A DNA stretch of 10,585 nucleotides, from NCBI GenBank assembly GCA_030608125.1, contig JAUWEU010000011.1:1-10585 (forward strand), written 5' to 3'. Shown in pieces: positions 1-8,570 of the stretch (the first letter of the stretch is position 1; each line of letters begins with the position of its first letter). A program made the position numbers and the translations under genes. The notes beneath the pieces are model-generated. The model saw only the letters and a program-made list of their open reading frames with translations. It did not search any database and was not told the origin of the DNA. The stretch comes from Dehalococcoidia bacterium (GTDB lineage: Bacteria; Chloroflexota; Dehalococcoidia; Dehalococcoidales; W498).

Positions 1-63
1 GGAAACTGCCAGGATAAGAGCCATCACTATTGTGATGACTATCTGCCACCTTGCTACCTTCAT
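1..63 (-). CDS. N-terminus of an exported or membrane protein (partial, runs off left edge)
   Basis: Only the first 21 codons are inside the window. They read MKVARWQIVITIVMALILAV and one further Ser: a short positive start followed by an unbroken hydrophobic stretch. This is typical of a signal peptide or an N-terminal membrane anchor. The ATG (63-61) is preceded by a strong ribosome binding site, GGAGGG at 77-72, spaced 8 nt, which makes the start convincing despite the short length. A candidate promoter lies about 50 nt upstream. It is on the same strand as the tyrosine phenol-lyase gene, but two hairpins and about 350 bp separate them, so it is probably its own transcription unit. The mature part lies outside the window, so no function can be given. 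Confidence 0.6.
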   Translation of the reverse strand, partial: MKVARWQIVITIVMALILAVS

Positions 64-110
64 GCTACTCTCCCTCCTTCCTGTTTTATTATGAGATACA
101 GGCTAATACT

Positions 111-140
111 ATCATATCTACAGTGGTGAGAGCTAGTCAG
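111..140 (-). promoter_or_regulatory. Candidate sigma-70 promoter for the exported-protein gene
   Basis: On the minus strand a -35-like CTGACT (140-135, 4 of 6 consensus) is followed after 18 nt by a -10-like TATGAT (116-111, 5 of 6). Transcription would start near 104 and give a leader of about 40 nt before the ATG at 63. A 14-bp palindromic patch, GGCATGGCTATGCC (147-160), lies just upstream of the -35 box and could be an operator. This is judged by motif match only. Confidence 0.35.
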
Positions 141-181
141 ACTGTCGGCATGGCTATGCCTGGATACAAAACATCGAATTG

Positions 182-210
182 TTACTCTACAAGAAAATCT
201 TGTGGAGTAA
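182..210. repeat. Inverted repeat, 13-bp arms, 3-nt loop
   Basis: TTACTCTACAAGA (182-194) and TCTTGTGGAGTAA (198-210) are reverse complements except for one position, which would be a G-U pair in RNA on the plus strand. The loop is AAA. The repeat lies upstream of the promoter for the gene at 1-63 and downstream of the tyrosine phenol-lyase gene. It could be a regulator binding site or a hairpin at the end of the lyase transcript. No run of T follows on either strand, so it is not a classical terminator by itself. Confidence 0.6.
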
Positions 211-221
211 ATAATACTATC

Positions 222-245
222 GGGGAGTCCCTTTTGAGACTCCCC
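222..245 (-). terminator. GC-rich hairpin, possible terminator of the tyrosine phenol-lyase transcript
   Basis: GGGGAGTC (222-229) and GACTCCCC (238-245) form a perfect 8-bp, GC-rich stem with an 8-nt loop. Read on the minus strand, the stem is followed by a moderately U-rich stretch (GATAGTATTATTTA). It lies about 170 nt beyond the lyase stop codon and before the next minus-strand gene, a sensible place for termination. The U tract is interrupted, so intrinsic termination is uncertain. Confidence 0.4.
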
Positions 246-272
246 TGTCAATTGATTGGCTTATTTGTATAG

Positions 273-407
273 TTAGCCAGCCAGTTGCCAGGCTAAGGCC
301 AGCAAAATGAGAGAAGGCAAGCCAAACATTAAAAGGTCCGGCAAAAGGGCGGGAGGCTTATCCTCGAGGAAGGTGGAAAACCCCGGGCTGAATACTTCAT
401 AGACCAA
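273..407 (-). CDS. Possible small single-pass membrane protein (44 aa) or coding remnant
   Basis: The frame just past the lyase stop codon stays open for 47 more codons, to a TAA at 275-273. Its translation has a short soluble part ending in a Pro-rich patch (EDKPPALLPD), then a hydrophobic segment (LLMFGLPSLILLALAWQLAG) at the C-terminus. The only initiator in the right place is TTG at 407-405, with no Shine-Dalgarno sequence before it, so expression is doubtful. Alternatives are the tail of a decayed membrane protein gene, a coupled small protein, or chance. It is in the same reading frame as the lyase, so stop readthrough would append it, but nothing in the sequence suggests readthrough. 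Confidence 0.2.
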   Translation of the reverse strand: MVYEVFSPGFSTFLEDKPPALLPDLLMFGLPSLILLALAWQLAG

Positions 408-416
408 TTTAATAAG

Positions 417-2275
<1,859 letters not shown>

Positions 2276-2761
2276 ATGATTCAATTGAACGATAAGCAAA
2301 TCGCAGAGTTTTATTATCGCAGCTACACTGCCGCGGATGGGCTATGGTTCATGAAGGTTGAAGAGAAGTATGGATTCGCTGCAGCTCTTGAGATTGATGA
2401 CGAGGTCTGGAAGGTGCTGCCCAAAATACAAGCCCGTATGCTTAAATCCATGGGGAACGTGGGGAATGGAATGGAAGCGCTGTTAGAATGTTTTACGACT
2501 AAGCTGACCTTGGATGGCTTTACTTTCAGGGTTGAAAGAACTGGAGATGACAGTGGTTTCAGAGTAATCATTGAGAGATGCCCTTGGCATGATTTGATGG
2601 TCAAGTCTGGAAGAGAACACCTTTCTGAGAAAGTGGGGACTCTTATTTGTAATACAGAATATTCGGCCTGGGCTTCCGAATTTGACGACAACATATGCTT
2701 TGAACTGCAACATCAAATTTGCAAAGGCTCTCAATTCTGTATATTACAGTTCAGTCGTTAG
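2276..2761 (+). CDS. DUF6125-like protein, Cys-rich, function unknown
   Basis: This 161-residue soluble protein has no signal peptide or membrane segment. The ATG is preceded by AGGAGG (2260-2265) at a 10-nt spacing. The pattern I recognise is that of the DUF6125 family: an N-terminal helix with FYYRSYTAADGLWF (residues 12-25) and EKYGFAAALEID, then IQARMLK, a CPW motif at 102-104 followed by KSGREHL, C125 followed by EYSAWASEF, and a C-terminal C149-x5-C155 in CKGSQFC. Conserved-looking Cys at 102, 125, 149 and 155 could bind a metal or take part in thiol chemistry. The family is, to my recollection, related to L-2-amino-thiazoline-4-carboxylate hydrolase-like proteins, but no reaction can be assigned here. 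It stands alone, with no evident operon partner. Confidence 0.7.
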   Translation: MIQLNDKQIAEFYYRSYTAADGLWFMKVEEKYGFAAALEIDDEVWKVLPKIQARMLKSMGNVGNGMEALLECFTTKLTLDGFTFRVERTGDDSGFRVIIERCPWHDLMVKSGREHLSEKVGTLICNTEYSAWASEFDDNICFELQHQICKGSQFCILQFSR

Positions 2762-3083
2762 TGTTTGTTACAAAGAGCAACCAGTAGAAGAAATAACCAA
2801 ATTTGAACGAACAACAAGCCACTTTACGCAATGAGGTAACAAATCAAGCAAATGTGACCTCATACATTTTGGAGCTTTGTATAATTCTGGTGATACGACA
2901 GTGCGGAAGTAGGAAAACCAACTTGGCTCAAGCATGAAACTATTGCCAATGGGTGAAGGTTGGTGCTACAATCAATAAGGTGACAAAGTGGAGGGCAGAG
3001 GCTAGCTGGTCTATTATCCAAGGCAGAAGTGGTTTTAACAGGGAAATACCCGACTTTAACCTTCCAGAAAGGCATTCTTAGTC
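2762..3083 (+). other. Intergenic region before the winged-helix gene
   Basis: No gene is supported here. A TATAAT hexamer at 2880-2885 could be a -10 box for the gene at 3084, but the best -35-like sequence (GTGACC, 2854-2859) is 20 nt away, which is too far for a confident call. Nothing resembling a terminator hairpin with a T run is visible after the DUF6125-like gene. Confidence 0.5.
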
Positions 3084-3881
3084 ATGGCACAAATACAGCG
3101 AAATAGGAATCTGGACACAAAATTCCAGATATTAGTTCAGATAGCTGCGAATCAGCCCAACATACAGCAGAAAGATATTGCTCAAAAACTCGATGTCACC
3201 CCGCAAGCGGTTTCGGAATATATCAAGGAAATGGTGAAGGACGGCTCAGTTACCTCAGATGGGCGATCCAGATATAGAATAACCACTGAGGGCGTGAACC
3301 GGGTTTTGAAGGCGCTGAAAGAGCTACGAGCCTACCTCACCTTTGTGGAGAGGTCAATAACCAATATAACAGTCTGTACCGCGGTAGCAGACCATGACCT
3401 GTCTCAAGGTCAAGTAGTGGGGTTGAAGATGAAAGATGGCTTGCTATTTGCCACTGACGCTTTAGACAAAGCGGCAAAGGGGGTAGCAGTTTCCAATGCC
3501 AGAAAGGGCGAGGATGTAGGCATCTCAAGCATAGAGGGAATAATAGAGTTTGAGATGGGAAGGATAACTATTTTAAAGGTGCCCGGCATTCAAAGGGGCA
3601 GCTCTAGGAATGTTGACCTGGCCAGGTTGAAAAAGGAGCTTAGCCAGAAAGAGCTTGTTGGCACTATAGGCATTGAAGCTTTGATTGCACTACGGCGTGT
3701 AGGCATTGAGCCTTCCTATCTCTATGGTGTGACCGAGGCAGCTATTGAAGCGGCTCACTCTGGTTTATCATTTCTCATACTCTGTACTGATGATGACATC
3801 CCTGCCCTACTTAAACGACTAGAGGAACAGAATCTAAGTTACGAAATCTTAGATTTAAGCACAGGTAGCAATCTGGAATAA
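3084..3881 (+). CDS. Winged helix-turn-helix DNA-binding protein, probable transcriptional regulator
   Basis: The N-terminal ~85 residues form a MarR/ArsR-like winged helix. Residues 27-50 (IQQKDIAQKLDVTPQAVSEY and on) are a clear helix-turn-helix, and SDGRSRYRITTEG (58-70) fits the wing. The remaining ~180 residues are unlike common effector domains. They contain a beta-rich middle (about 95-170) and an alpha/beta end (about 190-258) with TIGIEALIALRRVGIEP and FLILCTDDDIPALLKRL, which could be a ligand-sensing fold. The arrangement recalls predicted regulators common in archaea and some anaerobic bacteria (DUF7839-type), from memory only. The ribosome binding site is weak (AAAGG, 3068-3072). 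It lies just upstream of the cobalamin operon in the same direction but about 400 bp away, and the operon has its own promoter, so a link to cobalamin control is only a possibility. Confidence 0.7.
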   Translation: MAQIQRNRNLDTKFQILVQIAANQPNIQQKDIAQKLDVTPQAVSEYIKEMVKDGSVTSDGRSRYRITTEGVNRVLKALKELRAYLTFVERSITNITVCTAVADHDLSQGQVVGLKMKDGLLFATDALDKAAKGVAVSNARKGEDVGISSIEGIIEFEMGRITILKVPGIQRGSSRNVDLARLKKELSQKELVGTIGIEALIALRRVGIEPSYLYGVTEAAIEAAHSGLSFLILCTDDDIPALLKRLEEQNLSYEILDLSTGSNLE

Positions 3882-3964
3882 CTCCCCATTTGAGGACTTA
3901 CCATTCTCCTCCCAATTTCCCTCCCCGTCTTCTAATGTGCCGCTCATCAGCAAATTTTGACCCC

Positions 3965-3993
3965 TTGACATCCCGACTAAATGGTGTTATAAT
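3965..3993 (+). promoter_or_regulatory. Consensus sigma-70 promoter of the cobalamin operon
   Basis: TTGACA (3965-3970) and TATAAT (3988-3993) both match the sigma-70 consensus at all six positions and are spaced by the ideal 17 nt. Transcription should start near 4000. The riboswitch aptamer begins about 55 nt later, which fits a strong promoter whose output is trimmed by the riboswitch. A second TATAAT at 4008-4013 lacks a -35 partner. Confidence 0.85.
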
Positions 3994-4053
3994 CAAAAAA
4001 TTCTGTTTATAATCAGATTATCTTGCATTCGTACCTTTACAGTTATATGGATA

Positions 4054-4178
4054 CAGCAAGGTGCCCTCAAAGGGCTTAAACGGGGAAGCTCGGTGGGAAT
4101 CCGGCACTGTCCCGCAACTGTGATTTAGCCCTGATATCAGGTTGGTTAGGCTAATAAGTCAGGTCGCCCGCCTTGTAG
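4054..4178 (+). promoter_or_regulatory. Cobalamin (B12) riboswitch aptamer
   Basis: This leader RNA binds a cobalamin cofactor and lowers expression of the downstream genes when B12 is plentiful. The class hallmarks appear in order: GGTGCCCTCAAAGGGC (4060-4075), the conserved core GGTGGGAATCCGGCAC (4091-4106) and TGTCCCGCAACTGTGA (4108-4123), and a B12-box-like AAGTCAGGTCGCCCGCC (4156-4172) close to the usual consensus. The closing stem can form between CAAGG (4057-4061) and CCTTG (4171-4175). It sits between a consensus promoter and a cobalamin biosynthesis operon, the classical setting. The usual helix between the core and the B12 box is short, so the exact subclass is not assigned. Confidence 0.93.
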
Positions 4179-4187
4179 TGAGCTGAA

Positions 4188-4275
4188 TGCCTCCGAGGAG
4201 AGGATGTAGGCAGAAATATTCAGGTATTTCTGGCGAGTCCCTTGTCTTTTTGCGGAGGCAGGGGGATTTATTTTT
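4188..4275 (+). promoter_or_regulatory. Likely expression platform of the cobalamin riboswitch
   Basis: TGCCTCCG (4188-4195) pairs perfectly with CGGAGGCA (4253-4260), and the enclosed CAGAAATA (4211-4218) pairs perfectly with TATTTCTG (4225-4232). The outer stem is followed by GGGGG and the T-rich ATTTATTTTT (4266-4275), which could allow transcription termination. The ribosome binding site AGGAG of the next gene (4276-4280) comes immediately after, so translation control is also possible. Which mechanism operates cannot be decided from the sequence. Confidence 0.5.
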
Positions 4276-4286
4276 AGGAGAAAGAA

Positions 4287-5318
4287 ATGGCAGAAACAGG
4301 GGTAATAATATTAGCCCACGGTAGTCGCAATGAGAGTGAAGTCAGTGAAATTTTGAGGGAGGTCTCCCGCACGGTAAAGGCATGGCTTCCTCCAGAGATA
4401 AAGGTGGTGGGGGCAGCCATGCAATTCAACCACCCCGACTTAGAAGAGGCAATTGAGCTTCTGGTGAAGCAGGACGTAAAGCGGGTGGTGATAATGCCCT
4501 ACTTCCTTTTCCAAGGTATACACCCTACGAGGGATATTCCCAACCGTATCGGGGTCATCAAGCAGACCAATCCGGAGGTGGAGTTGGTTTTGGCAAACAC
4601 ACTGGGGGTAGATGAACATTTAACTAACCTTGTTGTTAAGCGCATACAGGAGGCAGCACCGGAACTTTCCCCGCACCACAGCTTTTCAGTGACGCATAAT
4701 GCTCCTCAGACCATCGAGGAACGCAGTATGGTGATAATAGAGGATTTGCTGCCGCCACTGGACGGCTCCGAGGAGGAACGCCAGGTAATAAAGCGTATCG
4801 TCCATGCCGCCGGCGACCCTCAGGTGGCTAGTCTCGTCCGGCTTCACCCCAATGCGGTTTCAGCCGGTATTGCCGCCATTCGCCAAGGAAAGCCGATATT
4901 CACCGATGTCAGGATGGTTGTGGAGGGTATCAATCACCATCTGGCTCGAAACTTTGGCTGTTCCATACATTGCGCTTTTGATGAGCCTGAGGTGATGAGG
5001 CAGGCACCAGAGAAGAATACTACCCGTAGTGCGGCTGCCGTCCGCAGTCTAGGCATGAGACTCCATGGTGCCATTGTTGCCATTGGCAATGCCCCTACCG
5101 CCCTGTTCACCCTGCTTGACTTGATTGGCAGCCGAGGTGTCCAACCGGCTCTGGTTGTGGGAACGCCCGTTGGCTTTGTGCAAGCTAAAGAGTCAAAGGC
5201 GGAGTTGATGAAGCAGGATATACCCTATATTACCATTGAGGGGACTCGGGGTGGAAGTGCCGCGGCGGTAGCTACAGTTAATGCCCTGCTAAACCTTGCC
5301 CGGAAGGTTCATAAATGA
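4287..5318 (+). CDS. cbiXC: CbiX-CbiC fusion: sirohydrochlorin cobaltochelatase plus cobalt-precorrin-8 methylmutase
   Basis: The protein joins two steps of the anaerobic cobalamin pathway. Residues 1 to about 128 are a short CbiX chelatase that inserts cobalt into sirohydrochlorin; His11 in ILAHGSR and His79 in FQGIHPTRD are the expected metal-binding and catalytic histidines. Residues about 140-343 are CbiC, which moves the C11 methyl to C12 to give cobyrinate; His173 in KRIVHAAGD matches the catalytic His of CobH/CbiC, and the terminal VVGTPVGF and GTRGGSAAA motifs are typical. It is soluble. The ATG follows AGGAG at 6 nt and is the first gene after the riboswitch. The gene ends in a 4-nt ATGA overlap with the next, so they are translationally coupled. 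The chelatase half could in principle accept nickel (CfbA-like), but the fusion to CbiC and the riboswitch argue for cobalt. Confidence 0.93.
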   Translation: MAETGVIILAHGSRNESEVSEILREVSRTVKAWLPPEIKVVGAAMQFNHPDLEEAIELLVKQDVKRVVIMPYFLFQGIHPTRDIPNRIGVIKQTNPEVELVLANTLGVDEHLTNLVVKRIQEAAPELSPHHSFSVTHNAPQTIEERSMVIIEDLLPPLDGSEEERQVIKRIVHAAGDPQVASLVRLHPNAVSAGIAAIRQGKPIFTDVRMVVEGINHHLARNFGCSIHCAFDEPEVMRQAPEKNTTRSAAAVRSLGMRLHGAIVAIGNAPTALFTLLDLIGSRGVQPALVVGTPVGFVQAKESKAELMKQDIPYITIEGTRGGSAAAVATVNALLNLARKVHK

Positions 5319-6439
5319 GTCAATTAGCACTGCCCAAAGAGCCGAGATTGAAGGAACTGGTGCTGTGGGTCACCACCGACTGTAATCTACGCTGCCGCTA
5401 CTGTTACGCCAGTGGTGGCGACGAGGTGGAATACATGGACTGGCGAGTAGCTAAGCGAGCCTTGGACATCATGATTGGTCAGTTTAGTCGTTTCAAGATT
5501 CAGTTCGCCGGTGGTGAGCCACTGCTTAACATGGACTTGATTGAGCAGGTGGTGCGCTACACGCAGGGTCTGGGCATTGGCTATCAGCTCCAAACCAACG
5601 CTACTCTCATTGATGACAAGATTGCCGCAAATCTTAAACGGATGGGAGTAGATGTAGGCGTGAGCCTCGATGGCTTACCAGAGGTAAATGACTCTTTGCG
5701 TCCTTTTGCCAATGGGTATGGCTCTACGCGAGCCACGATAGCCGGGCTAGAGAAGCTTCGGGTGGCTGGTATTGGCGTGGGGTTGACCTGTGTCCTATCC
5801 GCCGAGAATATTACTGGGTTACCCGGACTGGTCGAGCTTGCCAGCTACGTGGGAAATGTAGAGGGCATTGCCTTTGACCTGTTACGGCTGATAGGAAGGG
5901 CTAGTGAAGATAGCGTGAGGCAGGCAGACCCTACTTTGGCAGCCCGCTCGGTAAGTGCCGCTCTCAGGCGGGCGGATGAGCTGGCACTTATGGGCGGAAG
6001 AAGGGTAAGGTTTCGCGAGGTAGAGCGTATGCGCTATCTTCTCATCAACGGGATAAGACGCCGACACCGCTGCTATTTTGACACCGGGCAGTTGCTTATG
6101 GTGAAACCAAATGGTGATGCGTATCCCTGTGCTTCCCTAGCTGGTTTCCCCCGCCAGTTTTACCTAGGTAATGTTCTAGAGCAAGGTTTCACCGATGAAG
6201 TAGGTGTTAATTTGCAGAGGTGCCGGCAGCTTATCACCCCACCCCATTATTGCCTTACGTGTGGTAGACACTGGCTCTGCGGTGGTTCGTGTCCGGCTCA
6301 GACCTATGCCCAGCAATTGGCTGAGGAGATAAAGCCGACCGAGTGCTATATCAAAAGGGTATTCATTGATTATATCTCTGATGCCAGAAAGAAAGTGGTG
6401 AGCTATGCACCGGCGAATCAGGTTAGTTTATCCGTTTAG
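5315..6439 (+). CDS. Radical SAM/SPASM domain protein in cobalamin operon, probable peptide or protein maturase
   Basis: At residues 23-30 the CNLRCRYC motif (CxxxCxxC) binds the radical SAM 4Fe-4S cluster, and GGEP (66-69) is the SAM-binding motif. The C-terminus has a complete SPASM signature: C253-x13-G267-x4-C272, then C313-x2-C316-x5-C322-x3-C326, and C344. This would hold two more 4Fe-4S clusters. Such enzymes usually modify ribosomally made peptides or proteins (anaerobic sulfatase maturase, sactipeptide and PqqE-like enzymes). The closest kind I recall is the cobalt-linked peptide-modifying type called CbpB, but I cannot confirm that. The start overlaps the previous stop (ATGA) and has GGAAGG at 7 nt. 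It is embedded in the B12-controlled operon, so its job is probably tied to cobalt or corrin metabolism. No sulfatase or clear precursor peptide is visible nearby. Confidence 0.85.
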   Translation: MSQLALPKEPRLKELVLWVTTDCNLRCRYCYASGGDEVEYMDWRVAKRALDIMIGQFSRFKIQFAGGEPLLNMDLIEQVVRYTQGLGIGYQLQTNATLIDDKIAANLKRMGVDVGVSLDGLPEVNDSLRPFANGYGSTRATIAGLEKLRVAGIGVGLTCVLSAENITGLPGLVELASYVGNVEGIAFDLLRLIGRASEDSVRQADPTLAARSVSAALRRADELALMGGRRVRFREVERMRYLLINGIRRRHRCYFDTGQLLMVKPNGDAYPCASLAGFPRQFYLGNVLEQGFTDEVGVNLQRCRQLITPPHYCLTCGRHWLCGGSCPAQTYAQQLAEEIKPTECYIKRVFIDYISDARKKVVSYAPANQVSLSV

Positions 6440-8453
6440 CACCATTGTTGGGCAGGAGAACATGAAGAAGGCACTTCTCCTTAATGCCATCAACCCCAAA
6501 ATTGGTGGGGTGCTTCTTCGGGGTGAAAAGGGGACAGCCAAGTCCATGGCAGTGCGGGCTCTGGCTCAACTCCTTCCCCAGATTGAGGTGGTATCTGATT
6601 GTCCCTTCCTTTGCGAACCTAAGTGTGCAGATGAGCTATGTGATACTTGTGCCGCCAGAGCAGCTAAGGGCGAGAAGCTTGGTGCTGCCAGGAGGCAGGT
6701 GCCTGTAGTGGAGATGCCAATAGGGGCTACCGAGGACAGGGTTGTGGGCACGCTTGACATTGAAAGGGCAATTAAGACCGGGGAGAAACACTTTGAGCCG
6801 GGACTTCTGGCTGCTGCCAATCGTGGCATCCTATACATTGATGAGGTGAACCTGCTGGATGACCATCTGGTGGATGTTTTACTTGATGCCGCCGCTATGG
6901 GGGTGAACTTCGTGGAGCGGGAGGGAATCTCCTTCAGTCACCCGGCACAATTCATTCTGGTGGGCACCATGAATCCCGAAGAGGGTGAGCTGCGTCCGCA
7001 ACTACTGGACCGTTTTGGGTTGGCAGTGGAGGGCAAGGGTATTCCAGACCAGGAGTCCAGGGCAGAGGTGGTGCGAAGACGGGTCGCCTTCGAGGCGAAC
7101 CCGGCAGCCTTTGTCACTACCGGGGAGGATGAGCAGGAGAAGCTGCGGCAGCAGGTTATGGAAGCCAAGCAGCTGCTGCCCGGGGTGCAACTCAGTGAGG
7201 AGATGCTGAAGCTCATCACCCAGATCTGCATTGACTTCGCAGTTGATGGTCAACGGGCTGATATTGTGATACATAAGACTGCCACTACCATTGCTGCCTA
7301 CTATGGGAGAATAGAGGTGAATGAGGAGGATGTCAAGGAGGCGGCTGAGCTGGCACTTCTGCACCGTCGTCGTCGCCAGCCCTTTGAGCAGCCGGAGCTA
7401 GACCAGCAGCAGCTAGAGGAGAGCGTTCAAAGATGGCATCAGAATCAGGAGAATCAACCCCAGGATAAACAAGAGAATGAGCAAGCCCCTCCGCCCAGTG
7501 ACCCACCTCCTCATAATGATACCGATGATTCTCCTGATAATAGGCAAGAGCCCGAAAGAGAGCAAGTCTTCGAAGCTGACCCGCCATACCGGGTAAGACC
7601 ATTGATTACTCCTGTGCTGGATCAGGAATTTAGGAGTGGAGCAGGACGACGGTCAAAGAGCAGAACCAACTCCAAGACGGGGCGCTATGTGGACAGTGTC
7701 ATTCCCCAGGGGAAAGTTACTGACCTGGCTTTTGATGCCACCCTGCGGGCAGCGGCTCCCTTCCAGGCGCAGCGAAGGAAGGAAGTACAGGGACAGAATG
7801 CCCTGCTCATTGAGAGCCACGACCTGCGAGAGAAGGTGCGGGAGAAAAAGGTGGGCAATCTCATTGTGTTTGTCCTTGATGCCTCAGGTTCCATGGCTGC
7901 TGAAGAGAGGATGGTAGCTACCAAGGGGGCAGTACTATCTCTGCTGCTGGATGCCTATCAGCGGCGAGACCGCGTGGGGATGGTGGTCTTCCGAGGGGAG
8001 AAGGCAAAGCTGGTGCTGCCCCCGACCAACAGTGTGGAACTGGCTCAAAAATACCTGACCGAGCTTCCCACCGGTGGGCGCACCCCTCTAGCCCATGGTT
8101 TAAAGCTGGGTCTGGATACCATCAAGGAGCACCTGTGGAGAGATAAGCATACCATCCCACTTCTGGTTCTGGTCTCCGATGGGCGGGCGAATGTCAGCCT
8201 AAATGGTGGCAACCCCGTGGAGGAGGCGAAAAGAATAGCTCAGGAGATAAAGGCAGCGAATATCAGGTCACTTGCCGTTGATACTGAGCAGCGCTTTGTT
8301 ACCTTCAGTCTAGTAGAGCAAATCTGCACCGAGCTGGGAGGAACCTATCTACGGCTGGAGGAGTTGAAATCTGCCCCTATAGCCTCTGCGGTAAGGGACA
8401 GCCTGGGCTATGCAAGTGAAAGGGGTGATAGACATGGTGAGGTAAAAAACTGA
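6405..8453 (+). CDS. Fused ChlI-ChlD-type AAA+/VWA chelatase subunit (putative cobaltochelatase subunit)
   Basis: Residues about 8-325 are a Mg-chelatase I-type AAA+ ATPase: Walker A GEKGTAKS (40-47), Walker B ILYIDE (142-147), sensor Asn190 in [12 protein letters not shown] and Arg203 in LLDRFGL. A polar, acidic, Pro/Gln-rich linker (about 330-395) leads to a VWA domain at about 485-670 with an intact MIDAS (DASGS at 492-496, Thr560, Asp592). The family powers metal insertion into tetrapyrroles together with a large CobN/ChlH-type subunit, which is not in this window. A cysteine cluster, C66, C70, C74, C79 and C82, is inserted after Walker A; this is seen in putative cobaltochelatase members and may bind metal. 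The ATG overlaps the previous gene by 35 nt; the ribosome binding site is weak, but the conserved VYPF...IVGQE start at residue 8 supports it. Co-occurrence with CbiX suggests a helper role or a different metal. Confidence 0.88.
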   Translation: MHRRIRLVYPFSTIVGQENMKKALLLNAINPKIGGVLLRGEKGTAKSMAVRALAQLLPQIEVVSDCPFLCEPKCADELCDTCAARAAKGEKLGAARRQVPVVEMPIGATEDRVVGTLDIERAIKTGEKHFEPGLLAAANRGILYIDEVNLLDDHLVDVLLDAAAMGVNFVEREGISFSHPAQFILVGTMNPEEGELRPQLLDRFGLAVEGKGIPDQESRAEVVRRRVAFEANPAAFVTTGEDEQEKLRQQVMEAKQLLPGVQLSEEMLKLITQICIDFAVDGQRADIVIHKTATTIAAYYGRIEVNEEDVKEAAELALLHRRRRQPFEQPELDQQQLEESVQRWHQNQENQPQDKQENEQAPPPSDPPPHNDTDDSPDNRQEPEREQVFEADPPYRVRPLITPVLDQEFRSGAGRRSKSRTNSKTGRYVDSVIPQGKVTDLAFDATLRAAAPFQAQRRKEVQGQNALLIESHDLREKVREKKVGNLIVFVLDASGSMAAEERMVATKGAVLSLLLDAYQRRDRVGMVVFRGEKAKLVLPPTNSVELAQKYLTELPTGGRTPLAHGLKLGLDTIKEHLWRDKHTIPLLVLVSDGRANVSLNGGNPVEEAKRIAQEIKAANIRSLAVDTEQRFVTFSLVEQICTELGGTYLRLEELKSAPIASAVRDSLGYASERGDRHGEVKN

Positions 8454-8570
8454 GGGCGATTGCCAGCACTCTGTATGATGGAAACTGGTAGAACCATGCA
8501 ACAAGGGCTGAAGTCAAGCGCCCCCAGCCTTATTTCGTTATAGCAAATTTGAGACAAAGGAGAAAGGTTG

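Noticed and set aside
4187..4324. 45-codon ORF in the riboswitch leader as a possible precursor peptide for the SPASM enzyme
   Set aside because: It has no ribosome binding site, overlaps the riboswitch expression platform and the start of cbiXC, and contains only one Cys and no leader/core pattern.
8505..8530. Short hairpin GGGCTG/CAGCCT as an operon terminator
   Set aside because: Five or six base pairs with a 14-nt loop and an interrupted T stretch are too weak, and the operon continues downstream.
8475..8543. 22-codon ORF between the chelatase subunit and the cbiF remnant
   Set aside because: No ribosome binding site, no Cys or Gly-rich core, and it simply continues the frame after the chelatase subunit stop. 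Not a convincing precursor peptide.
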